DNA of 64,000 nucleotides, from the NCBI RefSeq assembly GCF_024868665.1, contig NC_079895.1:10499945-10563944 (forward strand), read 5' to 3'. The translations under genes were made by a program, and so were the position numbers. The notes under the pieces were generated by a model. It ran no database searches, was not told the DNA's origin, and saw only the letters and a program-made list of their open reading frames with translations. Shown piece by piece: positions 38,938 through 62,964 of the stretch; positions within the stretch are counted from its first letter, which is position 1; each line of letters starts with the position of its first letter. This DNA comes from Triplophysa rosa (lineage: Eukaryota > Chordata > Actinopteri > Cypriniformes > Nemacheilidae).

Positions 38938-39305
38938 GGCATGGGCCGAATAGTTCCAAGGTATACCGAGGTTTGAAATAGTCAAGGTTTCAAAACCACT
39001 AAAATTTTCTGACACCGTTTCTAAGGTATGAGCTGTGTTTACACAAAAATAAAGTCATGTAATGCAATGTTTGATGTTTAGGCCTTATATATAGGATATG
39101 AGAAAAATATTTGTTGTTGAAAGTATTATAGTATATAGTATTAAGAGTATAATAAAATGTATTTGTGTCCAGTTGAAAAGTTGTTGTTTGTATACGCAGA
39201 CATTTGAAAATAACACATTTTAGTGTTGTAATTGCAATAGCGTGAAACCGCGACACTTTTTTGCTAAAGGTTATCATACCGTCAAAATCTCATACCGGCC
39301 CATGC
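38938..39305. mobile_element. Palindromic MITE, family F, in piga 5' intron
   Basis: Left end ggcatgggccgaatagttcc and right end cataccggcccatgct form inverted termini (ggcatgggccg/cggcccatgc). Inner 'ggtttcaaaacc' and 'gtgaaaccgcgac' parts are imperfect mirrors. Confidence 0.65.
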
Positions 39306-39470
39306 TGTAGCTAAGGTTTGTGACTGTTTTTTTTTGCAGTGAAGTTAAATTTGAAATATGAATTCACATAATTACGTCATCAGGTAAACCAGACACATTG
39401 TAATACTGAAATGTTATTTTGACAGATGCGTTTCTATTGTGTGGGAAAGCACTGATGATTTGTCATTACC

Positions 39471-41568
<2,098 letters not shown>

Positions 41569-41766
41569 TATTTTTCAAACCCAGATGTTTTTCTTTTTGT
41601 GAAACAAAAAAAATGCAGGTATTGTATGACACGTTTTGTGAAGTCTAAGTTTTGAAACTTGTACAAAAAAATCGATCTAGAGTTAATAATTGAAGTAATT
41701 GTTTGAGTGAACTTCTATACTTGAAATTAAGAATATTACAAGTATTCTTGAAAATTTAAAAAGGAA

Positions 41767-41928
41767 TTAAAATTCTGTTATTATTTACACGCCCTCTTGT
41801 CATTTCAAACCTGCATGACTTTCTTTCTTCTGCAGAAAGAAGATATTTTGAAAAATGTTGGTCACAGAAATTCAACAAAAAGGGTGATTAAATGGTGACA
41901 GAATTTTCATTGTAAGGTGAACTATTTA
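41767..41928. repeat. Shortened MITE, family C, in piga 3' UTR
   Basis: Contains attctgttattatttac, gaagatattttgaaaaatgt and gacagaattttcatt followed by ggtgaacta; the middle is deleted. Confidence 0.65.
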
Positions 41929-42245
41929 TTCAATATAACTTTTTTTCTGGAGAAATGGATGTAAAAGAACTCTGGATGTGCACAACTGACCTGTTTACAT
42001 TTCTGTATAACACAATAACCTCAGGTGTATATGAAGCTTTTAATATCTATCATCAGCGACCCGCTTCGTCTTTGTTCCTCTGCACATCAGTTTTTACCTC
42101 TGATTCATTCGTATTTTAGTACAGATGCAGCACACTTGTTTTCATACTTGTATGCTGTTATTTTATATTCACCTTCTATGTTAGTATTATAACTGTGATT
42201 ATGATGTACAAGCTTTCCTGCTGCCTGCCTTTTTACACAATCTTT

Positions 42246-42251
42246 AATAAA
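42246..42251 (+). terminator. Candidate piga polyadenylation signal
   Basis: AATAAA about 680 bases past the piga stop, followed by a T/GT-rich stretch (tgtgtgtttttttttatt). Confidence 0.5.
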
Positions 42252-42467
42252 CTTAAATAACATGCCATATATGTGTACTCTGTTTTTTTGTGTGTTTTTT
42301 TTTATTGAGTAGCTCACCACACAAATAAGAAAATGTCTATAAAATAAACAAACTAAACTAAACTAAAGACGTATATAAGGATAATTCGTACGTTAAATTC
42401 TGCTTGAAACAATGTCTTGAGTATAAATGAGGCATACTGTGGTAAAGCTGATGTTTTTGTTTTTAGA

Positions 42468-42684
42468 TATCAGTCAGGGTCTCTCTAGCTCCGGAATCTC
42501 ATTGTTATACCCAAACAGAGCAGATAATTCACACCCTCGGCCATTCAAGGTTAAAACCGTGGGCCGTTTGCAAACACTTATCATCCTTTTCGGCTGCTTT
42601 TGCACATGCATGTACTGTATATACATATTCAACAGCATGTTTATCCAGCTATACCTGTTCCTGCCTAACACTGCACGCAAATGA
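42468..42684 (+). CDS. Possible coding exon of a small membrane protein, unidentified
   Basis: After a T-rich tract ending TTTTTAG, an open frame runs for about 72 codons to TGA. The C-terminal part reads KVKTVGRLQTLIILFGCF and continues as a hydrophobic, Cys-rich segment long enough for one membrane span, then PNTARK. A basic stretch before the span suggests type II topology. It lies between piga and asb9 on the same strand. No upstream exon was found and no family is recognised. It could be a chance frame, a lost exon, or an alternative piga 3' exon. Confidence 0.3.
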
Positions 42685-43217
42685 TGTTTTGCTGGAGATG
42701 CAGATACTGTGTCCTCAATTACATTTGCAGTTTTAATTACTTTGATTCATGGCTTATTGACTTTTTAAAAAAACTTTATTTACGGTTTTAGTTCTACACA
42801 TATGCGGTTATTAAATGTGCACATCTAATTTTAAATTGTAGATTGAAGTTTGTGTTTAAGAGTGTTTTTATTTGACCATATTATAGGATTTATATAATCA
42901 AGGTTGAATTTATGCTATGAAAAAACAATGCCTGCTGATCTGTATGTCCTTCTATATGTAGATGCTTTTTCAATGTGTGTAGGGTATCTCTAACCCTTTG
43001 CTGAATTTGTGAGACCCTTATTTGTTTATGTGGGGGACACTCACTTCTGAGGTGGGGGTGTAAGCACATATTACCGATAACGGTGGGAGGTGCATTCTTA
43101 CACCCGGGGGGTCGGGGGGTTGGGGTGTTTCCTTGAAGGCCATATAAACTCACTGTGCTCCACTAGTAATTCTCTTCCCGTGAGTTGAATCAGTTGTTTT
43201 ATTGTGAGTTTTAAAGA

Positions 43218-45255
43218 ATGGCTGTGGTTCATGCTGAAATGAGTGTCTGGAGTAAACCATGGGATCACAGATTTCACATGTACGGAGGACAAGTGTGTAA
43301 TACACTAATGGCAGGTGAGTTCTCTAATTCTGATTCAGTACTTCTTGAATGTGTTGATGGACAAAAAAAGGATTTGATTCAAAATTGTAACACGAGACAA
43401 CATGCAGCGTTCCATATACTGTATAGTAATATTACAGAGATGATAGTACCTTAAAAGTTATAGTTTTTGTATGTATTGTGTGTTTTATGTATTATTATGT
43501 CATCAAGTGTGTATTGCGTCTTCTAGATAGTAAATGTGTGTTTTGTTAGGTTCTTGGGATGATAGAACACCTTTACATGATGCTGCATTGCAAGGAAGAT
43601 TGCTGCCACTGCGAACACTTCTTTCACAGGTGCTGTTGGAACAAAATTTTAGTGTTAAATTCAGTTTAATTTCATATAAATGTTTTGGGTATACTAGTGT
43701 ATATTGGGTATATTAGTGGGTAGCACAAGCATACTTCTCAAGGAAACATTTTATCAGAAGACATTTGATAGCCTTTAAATGATACAACAATGAATTTGTC
43801 CTTGGGATGATGTGTTTGATGTGTTTTTGTTTGATGTGTTATCTAATGCAATAACGAGTGCATTTTAAAAAATGTTGCATAATTGTGCAAATACCCCTTG
43901 GATTCACTGTTGCTTCTTTGAAAGATTTTTTAAAAATTTATTGAACGCTACATAATACGAATGAATGAAGTTAACAGCCCATGTTTTAATGTACACAGGG
44001 GTGTTGTGTGGGCTTGGCTACACTAGATGGAATTACACCTCTCCATGAAGCCTGTGTTGGAAGCCATTTTACCTGTGCTAAACTTCTGCTTGAGCATGGA
44101 GCTGATGTACGTACAGTAACCATCCTTTACAGTATTTCCCATCATTTCTCAGAAGAAGTTTTCACACTGACTCTACATAATTTCTGCATTAATGAACACA
44201 AACATGTATTATGTTTCAGGCAAATGCTGTTTCTATTGATGGAGACACTCCTCTCTTTAGTGCGTGCAGTAGTGGAAACCCCGCCCTCGTCAGGCTCATT
44301 TTAATGTACAGCTCCGCCCACCATCCAGCTTATCTGCGATGCTCACCTCTTCACGAAGCGGCAAAGAGAGGTGTGTGTCTGTGTGAGGTATATGGAATGT
44401 TACACTGCTGTAAATACAAATAAATAAATGGGGTGTTTTTATGTTTGTTTTAGGTCACACAGCATGTGTTGAACTGCTTCTATCACATGGTGTGAATGTT
44501 GACATGGAGATGCCCAGCATAGGAACGCCGTTGTATTGTGCATGTGAATCCAAGAGCACAGAATGTGTACAGAGACTGCTGATTTCAGGTCAGAATCACA
44601 CATATTAATGCAATACATTTGATTGATTTAGATCTATACAGTGAATTATATTGTCCATGAAACTTTATTTTAACTTAATGTGACTCAGTAATCAAAAGCA
44701 GTGTAACAATTTCTACAATAGTATACAGCCAACAACTTTTGCATTTAGTAATTACAGCAATGTTCAGTAATTTAAATGAAAGTAACGTCATAATGCAAAA
44801 AATAGACGTTTGCAAGAAATATCTTAAATTATAATTGAGAAAAATGATTTGTGTTTTCAGGTGCTGATGTGCAATGTGGGCGTGGTCTTGACACACCTTT
44901 ACACGCTGCAGCCAGGGTCAGTGGGGCAAAGGAGGTGGAGCTTCTGTTAGAATTTGGTGCTGATAGGACATCAAGGAACTCGGAGGGAAAGAAACCACTG
45001 GACTTGACTACAGATCAGAACATTAAACAGCTCCTGCAAGCTGCAGGTAAATATAACCACACAGTATATAAGCACTCCATATGCGCCTGTGCACTGTGAT
45101 ACTGATTTTGTCTCGTGTTTGGTTCCGCAGGTCCGAGCTCCCTGTCTCAGCTGTGCAGATGGTGTATTCGGCGCTCCCTGGGCCAAAAAAGATTAAATAA
45201 AACCAAGATGCTTTGCTTACCACATAGCCTACAAAATTATCTTCTCTATCATTAA
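43218..45255 (+). CDS. asb9: Ankyrin repeat and SOCS box protein 9
   Basis: Substrate receptor of a Cullin-5/Elongin-BC ubiquitin ligase; the mammalian form binds creatine kinase. Seven exons join in frame: 43218-43314, 43550-43629, 43999-44106, 44220-44370, 44454-44588, 44861-45046 and 45131-45255, giving 293 residues (human ASB9 294). About six ankyrin repeats are visible by their TPLHEA/GHTACVELLL/GADV words: DRTPLHDAALQG, ITPLHEACVG, DTPLFSACSSG, SPLHEAAKRGH, GTPLYCACES and DTPLHAAARVSG. The SOCS box follows: SLSQLCRWCIRRSLG, then LP..LQNYLLYH. ASB9 is favoured over ASB11 by length and by FGAD...N.EGK.P and GADVQ.G.G. The upstream neighbour piga matches human Xp22.2. No defects seen. Confidence 0.88.
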
Positions 45256-46049
45256 AACACACTGTTTTTGTTTTGTCTTAGCACAACTCATTGTCTGCTT
45301 ATCACAATACCATCTTTTATCTGTAAATAAGTGTAAAAGTGTAGACCAAAGTTTTGTGAATTTTATAATAAATATTTTTCTACATTCAAAAGTCTATTGT
45401 TTATTCTGGTGTATTATATGCTCACACAGACACACATCCACACAATCATTTAAACCAGACCAAGAACAAGTAAATCACTATAGCCTACTTCTACATTATA
45501 TTTTTATTTTAGTTCTCATTATTTATGTTTGTTTTAATTGTAAATCAATTCTATACTACTTCTATTGTTATTTTTTTATTGCTGTCTTAAATTATTCAAG
45601 ACAGCAATAAAATATACATACATCACTTCAACTTACTATTTGGAATTTTGGCAACTGGTGAGCTGCCTATAAAGTAATTTATAAAATGGTGAATAACTTA
45701 TAAAACAAGTTTAAAATAGCTAAACTTATTTATGTGTAAAGCCAATTTGATAGTATTCAAATCAATGACAGTGTGGAGCTCAGCGTTACCTAAACAGCAC
45801 AGCAGATGGCACCAAACGTAAGGGAGACATTGAAAATTTGTCCCTTCATTTTAAACACTGCAAGTCCAGTGGTCCACCGTAGTAATACGTATTAAAATAA
45901 AAAATAATATACATTATAATAAAATTAAAGAGTAAAGTAATCTGTCTGTCTGTCTTTGTAACAAATATCCATATGTGTGTGCGTGTGTGGTGTACACGGT
46001 CACAGGGAATCCGTGGGAGCACAGACTCCGCCCACGCCATGCTCGTCTC
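45256..46049. other. asb9 3' UTR and spacer to sytl5
   Basis: An AATAAA near 45370 is a candidate asb9 poly(A) signal; another lies near 45606. The rest is AT-rich with no exon. GC rises from about 46000 toward the sytl5 first exon. Confidence 0.4.
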
Positions 46050-46191
46050 TAGGGGCGCGTGCGTGGGGGGGTTTGCCTCGCTCGCGTTGTGTGCAGATCA
46101 TCGCAGCACAGTCATGAACGCACACACACTATAGCGCTGCTCCTGACCATACTGCAGTTCACGGGATATACATGAACGAGCTCTGCGCCAG
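46050..46191 (+). promoter_or_regulatory. sytl5 promoter and untranslated exon 1
   Basis: A CpG-containing stretch (ggggcgcgtgcgtgggggg, cgctcgcgttg) leads into an exon ending GCGCCAG|GTAAGA at 46191. It contains two short upstream frames: ATG at 46114 (six codons) and ATG at 46172, which would run 11 codons into exon 2. Assigned to sytl5 because no other downstream gene is available. Confidence 0.5.
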
Positions 46192-46232
46192 GTAAGATGT
46201 TAGTTTTTATATCCTGTTGTGTGTTCGTCAAT

Positions 46233-46233
<1 letters not shown>

Positions 46234-46269
<36 letters not shown>
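46234..46269. repeat. (CT)n microsatellite
   Basis: About 18 CT units directly downstream of sytl5 exon 1. Confidence 0.9.
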
Positions 46270-46272
<3 letters not shown>

Positions 46273-48699
46273 ATTGTGGGTTAAACAGGTTTAAGGTGAG
46301 ATGTTTCAATGGGTGAAGCACGAACTTCAATGTCCCCATTCTGTCTCATTCTATTTAACAGGATGTGTTTGTGTAAATGCTTAAAGTCTGTAAAGAGACT
46401 AAACCCTGACAAAGTCAGCATTGGATGGTTTCCTTTAACAACCTGCCTGTTATCCCTGCTGTTTTGTGACACTACAATGTCGTCTTGTCTCAGCAGGTGT
46501 ATGAACAGGTGCAATGCAGTAGAGGTTTTATATTTTCCCAACTAGCCTGAATTCATATTTGTATAAAGATTTTTATTAAAGTTAGTTAAAAGTTTTACAC
46601 TGATTATTTGGTTAAGTGTGAGAAAACGTGTGTGTTCAACAGATATCAGTGTTTATACAGAGTGCAGGGAAAACGGGGCTAGTTGTCCCACTTTTATGCT
46701 CCAGTGAATGTTTCTTTTTTATTGAATGTTTTTTTAAGACATTTTTTTATAGATGTACATACACTGATGTACATACACTTGGTGACAAGAAAGCTGTTGA
46801 ACATTTTCACTCGCCCGTTTCAGTCCCAATGTTTATTTGTTGTGCCTTGTTTCCATTTACCCAATATGATGATATTAAAAACATTACAATTATTCAGTTC
46901 CATGGTAATGGTTCAGATAGTTTGTGACATTCTCCTTCATTTCATTTTAGCACTTGCCAGGCACTGGAATGATCAGTGTGGCATCCAGCAGAAAGCAGAG
47001 CTATTGTGACGTAATGTATGACAAACTCACATAGTATGTAACCTTTGAAGTGTTATCTCTCATTTCGTTTCCCCCTGCTCTTTAAAGGCGATGTGCTCCT
47101 GACATGTTTTATTTTTGCTGTGTAATGTGTTGATGACATTGAGTATAATCCTAGTCCCTACTGTTCGAGGAACTGACCTATTTGCCGACTCACACGGGTG
47201 GAAGAAGGCAAGTTATACACCCAGATTCAAGCTCTAATGGTTTCTTATCCACAGAGGTGACTTAACCAGTGAAACACAAAAACCGACTTATTTGTTGCGT
47301 GCTGCTAGTTAACTGTTAAACTGATGTCTTGTCTTGTATTATTTTTTCTGTGCTTTGAGCACCAAAACACAAGTGTATGTTTTCTAAGCACTTGCTATTT
47401 ATACCCAAGCGATGATAATCAAGATAGCAGGAAGTTGGAGCAAAACAGTTTGACCGCCCTGCTTTCATTATTCAGGACACTTAATGAACGTGCTCAGCTA
47501 CAGTATGTTGAATCGGTTTTGTTTCGGATGTTTCTCTTAGTCCATAGGAGAGATAAACTATACACGGATTAAGCATTTGTTGAAATACAGTAAATTACAG
47601 AGCCATACATGGACTGTGTATGAATAGCACTCAGATAATTGGTTCTCAGGGGAATGTTTTGAGATAAGTTCATATCTTTATATTAGGAAAGGAAAACCTT
47701 TTTTTGTGTCGACTTTGTTGTTATCAGCAGCCGGATCCTAATAGCTTGTCAGAAAATCTCACAGCCAAGACTGAAAGCACACAGTTGTGTTGCTTAATTA
47801 AACAGCAGAGCTCATTTTAAGACCTTTGTTGTGTTTTTATTGTGCACTGGTCCTGAATAAAGCAAATTGAGAAGTGTAATAGGCATCACATATAGAAGGC
47901 TGTCATGTTCAGTTGTTCACAGTACTCAGATTCTAGCGAAGCAATATCACACAATGAAATTCTGGACCGGATCTGACTCTTGTATAACTCAATATAAAGG
48001 GCTTGTCCCTGATGATTGACTGTACAGAACCGCCGCCTACTGCTGTCCTTCTAAACACGCGTGTTACTGTCCCATAACTGTCATTTTCAATTGATTTGTG
48101 TGTGTATGCGAGTTTACATTAAAGATTCAAAAGGGCACAGCTGGAAAAAAATCTACATCACATTAAGAGTAATGGAACCAGGTACTGTACATAAAGGATA
48201 TTTGCAACCCTGATCTCTATACATAACAGCCATTACAAAATAAATCTGTTAAATTGTTATTCAAGACTTAGTTGTGGCTAATCTACACTTTATAGCACTG
48301 TGTTTTTTTTATAATGTTAATACGGCCTTTCTCAAAGGCATAAAGGAGGCATGAGTCCATTAAGCCAGGTGATGTCGATGAATGCGTCTTCGTCATTAGG
48401 AGAGTAATTACTGTGAGCACTGTGAGTCTGGACTGGCAGCTTGTTGACTTGACTATTTTGGGGTTTTTCCACTGCACTACATTTCCCAGGATTCCTTCTA
48501 GTCCTGTTTGAACTGAAGTCTTTAGGTCATTGGAGCCTGGGGTACCAATGGATTGATAGTGGGCAATTCCATCCAAATGTCAATCTTAAGATGAAAAACT
48601 CAAATTTTCCACTCAAGGTTTTTACCATACTAACATGTCACATGTCAATATTTGGTTTAAATACCCAAGTGAAGTCTCTCTTAAAGTTTTTAAAGATCC

Positions 48700-49071
48700 A
48701 GTTCTAGCGAATGGCAACCAGTGGCTCACTCCACCACTCACCCCTCCTTTTCGAAGCACTACGGTGGCTGACACAGGACAAATATATCGACACGTTTTCG
48801 CTGCTTTGCCGAAGGAGATAACATATTTACGAAAAGCACTCTGTAGAGCATTTTGTCCGTTTAGGGCTACTGTAGAAACAACATGGCGAATTACACGTAA
48901 GGGGACCCGGGGTGTATGTAGATAGAAAAAGCTTATTCTAAGGTAATAAAACACAACGCTTCCTTCATTATGTAAGGTCTTTATACACTTGTGAAGACAT
49001 AGTTATGTAAATATTAAATTGCATTTCTGTTAATAGAGCCTCCTTAATATTACACATTGCACCTTTAAGGC
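48700..49071. mobile_element. Dispersed element, family G, copy 1
   Basis: Shares with 62191-62480 the words caaccagtggctcactcc (caaccaacagctcactcc there), tttcgaagcactacggtggctg, gtctttatacac..tgaagacatagttatg and a cacctttaag end. Carries an extra central segment. Confidence 0.65.
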
Positions 49072-50258
49072 AATTATTTTTTAAAGCATAGTTTTTCATA
49101 GTCAGGTACATGAAGTGTCACATCCATAACAGTCAATATTCTTCATAAATGGGCACATGAAAATGAAAATATAGTAATTATTTTATGTTCTATAAAGAGC
49201 CATCCCTTCTCCATTTATTATTGCTTCTGATTTGTACATTTTAATTCATAGAAATCCTACAAAGTATGTTGCCTCTCAAAAACGTGCGTTCATTTTGGTC
49301 ACATCCATCACGCGTTAATTTTCCCTCTTTTAAAGCAGAAAAGTCATGCATAGTCTGGACTTTTTTGATGTCTGGACTCATCAGGGCTTTAGTAAAATAA
49401 AAACAGATTGTTCAATACATTCTCTGAGAATTAACATTTCGAGTTTTGACAGAAAATATCACATTCATAATGTTGCCCAGTGTTTGTTGCTGTTGTGTCT
49501 TTTACGTAGTTTAGGTATGTGGACTGAAGATGACTTCATAAGAGAACTGTGTGAGCGTGTGTTGACACAGGGCAGTGTGTACACTTCAATGTGTGTAATC
49601 AGGGTGGGATCCAAGAAGTTGCCACACCTTCTGTAACCTTGGAGGTTTTTTAATTTTTAGTTTTCAAGCAGCTCAGCAGTACATCAATTCTTTCCACTGT
49701 TTTTTCCTGCCTCGGGAGTATAAAATACTTTCATATTCGGATTTCAGACACACACTAGCAACCGCCTGAAGGCAGTGACAGTAAAGAGCAAAGGTTGTTT
49801 TTAATTAGTGCCAGATATTACTGGTCATGCTGTCTTTTCCTCACCAGAGACACGGAAGATACTCCAATGATGTTTGTGTGTCCCTGTAAACAGTGCTTGC
49901 GTGGACAATTTGAATTAATATTGCTTCACATCCTCCTGGTGAGACAGACACTAAATGTGAAAGCAACCTCAATTAGACACAAAGATAAGAAATGATACAC
50001 TGACATTAGCATACATATGCACAGCAAAAACAGACGTTCATATCCACTTAGACAAATACACATATAGATATTTTTTATTTTGAAAGAAAATAATTATTCA
50101 CCTGTTTGAGTGTATGTGTGTGCATTGTGTCACCAAATGCAACCACTTTTCTACGTGTAACTGATGGTGTGAAAAACAGCTTTTGAAGGTTTTGATTATG
50201 TATTCTGGCCCATCAGACTTACCAGATTTGTCAGACAGACAACAGGTAGTGTGCTAGA

Positions 50259-50284
50259 AACACACACACACACACACGCGCATG

Positions 50285-50332
<48 letters not shown>

Positions 50333-50340
50333 CACACACG
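50259..50340. repeat. (CA)n microsatellite, interrupted
   Basis: About 80 bases of CA repeats broken by gcgcatgcacgc and one caaac. Confidence 0.9.
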
Positions 50341-50625
50341 CATGTTGGGTTTCCATGTTTTATAGGGACATTCCATAGACGCAATGGTTTTTATAGAGTA
50401 CAAACTGTATATCATATTCCCTACCCCTAACCCACCTAACCCTAACAATCACACACAACTGTCTGCTCTTTTAGATTTTCAAAAAAGTGAATTCTGTATG
50501 ATTTATAAGCTTGTTTACTCATGGGGACAAAAAAATGTCCCCACAAGGACAAGGATTTTGGATATTGCCATCTTTGTGGGGACATTTTGTCCCCATACCG
50601 TAGGGTTTACCCTTCCAGCACGCAC
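50341..50625. repeat. Dispersed repeat with 'tgtccccac' words
   Basis: Contains gggtttccatgttttatagg, ccctacccctaacccaccta, and tgtccccacaaggac with the inverted tttgtggggacattttgtcc. A repeat commonly joined to CA tracts in fish genomes. Confidence 0.6.
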
Positions 50626-51234
50626 ACACACACGAATCTGCATCAAAGCTGAGATATACTCAGCATACACACATGGTTAAATGCACTTACAGTACATACA
50701 AAGCATACTGCACATTAACCAAACGTAAGTAGTTTACTTTCAGCCAAACTTCCTGTTCTTGAGAGAGTGAAGCTTAGATCTCTAACTTCAATCAGAATTC
50801 AACAGGATATGCAGTAGCCAGTTTTGAACATCAAAAAATGTATGTCTGATAGTCAATTCATTTTAATGAGACCTCAATAGCAGCAGACATTTATAATGAT
50901 CTACTAAGAGCATGATGTGTCCTACACATTGTTGTGGCATATAAATAAACATGTCAAGGAGGTAAAATCATTTGGACCCTTGCTCATTTCATTGAGTTTT
51001 TCACACAAGTTGATCCCTGATGCCAAGGGTTTAGGATGTCCTTTTTTATTTTCTTTAAGGTTCCGAAAACACATTATCCCCAACAGAGCAATGACTTCAT
51101 TTTGGTTAAATTTGCAATGCGACACCCATTCTGGTAAATGTGTATTATTAGAACGCTTAACTTAGGATTTCATTAAAAGTTGTTTTAATGAACTTTATTT
51201 CAATGGTTTCAATCACTACGTTTTAGCCTATTTG

Positions 51235-51400
51235 CTATTAACTCGGAGGTTGATGGTTCAGTCCCACGTATGCATGATGTACAGTGATTACTGTCTAACT
51301 CGATTACGCTTGTGCACTTGAGCAAGGCACTTCACCCCAGATAGCCGCTGGCAGACTGCCACTGCAGTTAGTGTATTGTCACTTTAAATAAAGCTAAATG
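51235..51400 (+). repeat. tRNA-derived SINE-like remnant
   Basis: Holds ggttgatggttcagtccca, which resembles a Pol III B box (GGTTCRANNCC), followed by acttgagcaaggcacttcac, a word typical of teleost SINEs. The A box is eroded. Confidence 0.45.
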
Positions 51401-51518
51401 GGGACTTATTAGTGGCTGTTTGGCTCAGCTGTCATATTAACATCTGGACTGTCTGTCTATTCACCAAGCTAATAACTGAGACCATGATGATCCATAATAT
51501 TCATGTGTTGAACCAGTT

Positions 51519-51779
51519 AAAGGGATAGTTCAAAAATTCTTTCATCCATCACTTACCCTCATGTCATTTCAAACCTGTAGTCACGCAGAACACAAATGAA
51601 GATATTTTGAAGAATGTTAATCAAACAACATTGGACCCCATTGACTTCCATTTTATGTACACAAAACCACTAAGACTTTTCTTAAAATACCCTCTTTTGT
51701 GTCCCACAGAAGAAACAGATACAGATTTTTAAATAAATGATGACAGAATTTGTATTTTTGGGTGAACTATCCATTTAAG
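51519..51779. mobile_element. Palindromic MITE, family C copy
   Basis: Termini ttaaagggatagttca and gggtgaactatccatttaa, with inner gaagatattttgaagaatgt. Confidence 0.8.
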
Positions 51780-52216
51780 ACTTTTGGATTTTAACTAAAC
51801 TTGAACTGTTGGATTTATACTGTATGTCATTTTCAGTAAAATACATGTCTAAATCCCCTGTTAAGGTATTGTTTCGTGGTTATGCAACCATTTGTAATTA
51901 GGGGTTTCAGGTAGCATTAAGGACAAAACTGGGATAATAATTTCTAAAGGTCATACAATCATTATACATTTTATTCCCTTAAATTATTCATAATTTATTG
52001 TTTCATGGCCATTATCCACCCTATCGCTGACCGTTGCTGCAGTTCTTTTAGACTTTTATGCAAATGCCATCTTGCATGAGTGTTTTCTCATAGTTTTCAG
52101 GTTTGCTTTCAGGACTCGGGTCCAGTTTAGTTGGTACTGTTGCATTCTTCAAAATACCGCCGCGTAACTGTGGCTTTGCATAACATGCATTATAATGTAA
52201 ATGTAAAATGTTCTGC

Positions 52217-52480
52217 TTAAAGTGATAGTTCACCCAAACATGAAAATTCTGTTGTCATTTACTCATCCTCTTGTCATTTTAAACCTTTAAGACTTTCTCC
52301 CGCAGAACACAAAAGAAGATATTTTGAAGAAAGTTGGTAACCGAACAGCGCCGGCACCCATTCACTTCTATTGTATAGACATAAAACCAGTGCAAGTGAA
52401 TGGGGGCCGATTAACAACATTCTTCACAATATCTTCTTTCGTGTTCTGCGAAAGAAAGAAAGAAAAAAGTTATGCTTAAG
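52217..52480. mobile_element. Palindromic MITE, family C copy (right end lost)
   Basis: Starts taaagtgatagttcacccaa and has mirrored gaagatattttgaag and cttcacaatatcttctttc. Confidence 0.75.
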
Positions 52481-52606
52481 GTTTTATAGTACAATAAATT
52501 ATTTTTATATTTACTCTGTTTATTAGTATGACTCTAAGTTGATCATACAGAGTCGTGATTCATTCAATGTCAGACCTAAAAAACTGTCTGGATTTTATGC
52601 TTGCAG

Positions 52607-52683
52607 TCTTTCAACAAGTTAAAAACGCCAACGATGAACTGACCAAGACCTGCCACAATCCCACGATCACTGAGAGATGTATG
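52607..52683 (+). other. Untranslated exon 2 of sytl5
   Basis: Acceptor gcttgcag and donor ATG|GTATGT. It includes a minimal upstream frame, ATG AAC TGA, and ends the exon-1 upstream frame with TAA. No frame continues into the coding exon. Confidence 0.5.
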
Positions 52684-52803
52684 GTATGTGAAAGATCAAG
52701 CAGATGACCTTTTTGGGAATGTGTAGGTGAACTACAGCAATCCTTCATTCTTTTTCTGATTGGTCGTAGGCCAATTTGATTGGCTGACTGTTGACCCCTT
52801 GTC

Positions 52804-62964
<10,161 letters not shown>

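Larger units (their letters stand above)
46192..52606. other. Large first intron of sytl5; repeats only
   Basis: 6.4 kb with (CT)n, (CA)n, MITE copies and a SINE-like fragment, all listed separately. No coding exon recognised on either strand. Confidence 0.5.

Noticed and set aside
43218..45255. Calling the ankyrin/SOCS gene asb11
   Set aside because: Length of 293 residues and the motifs of the last repeats and SOCS box fit ASB9 better; ASB11 is longer and differs at the FGAD/EGK positions. The N-terminal YGG motif is shared and not decisive.
51235..51400. A tRNA gene
   Set aside because: Only a B-box-like word is present; no cloverleaf can be drawn and the flanking words are those of SINEs.
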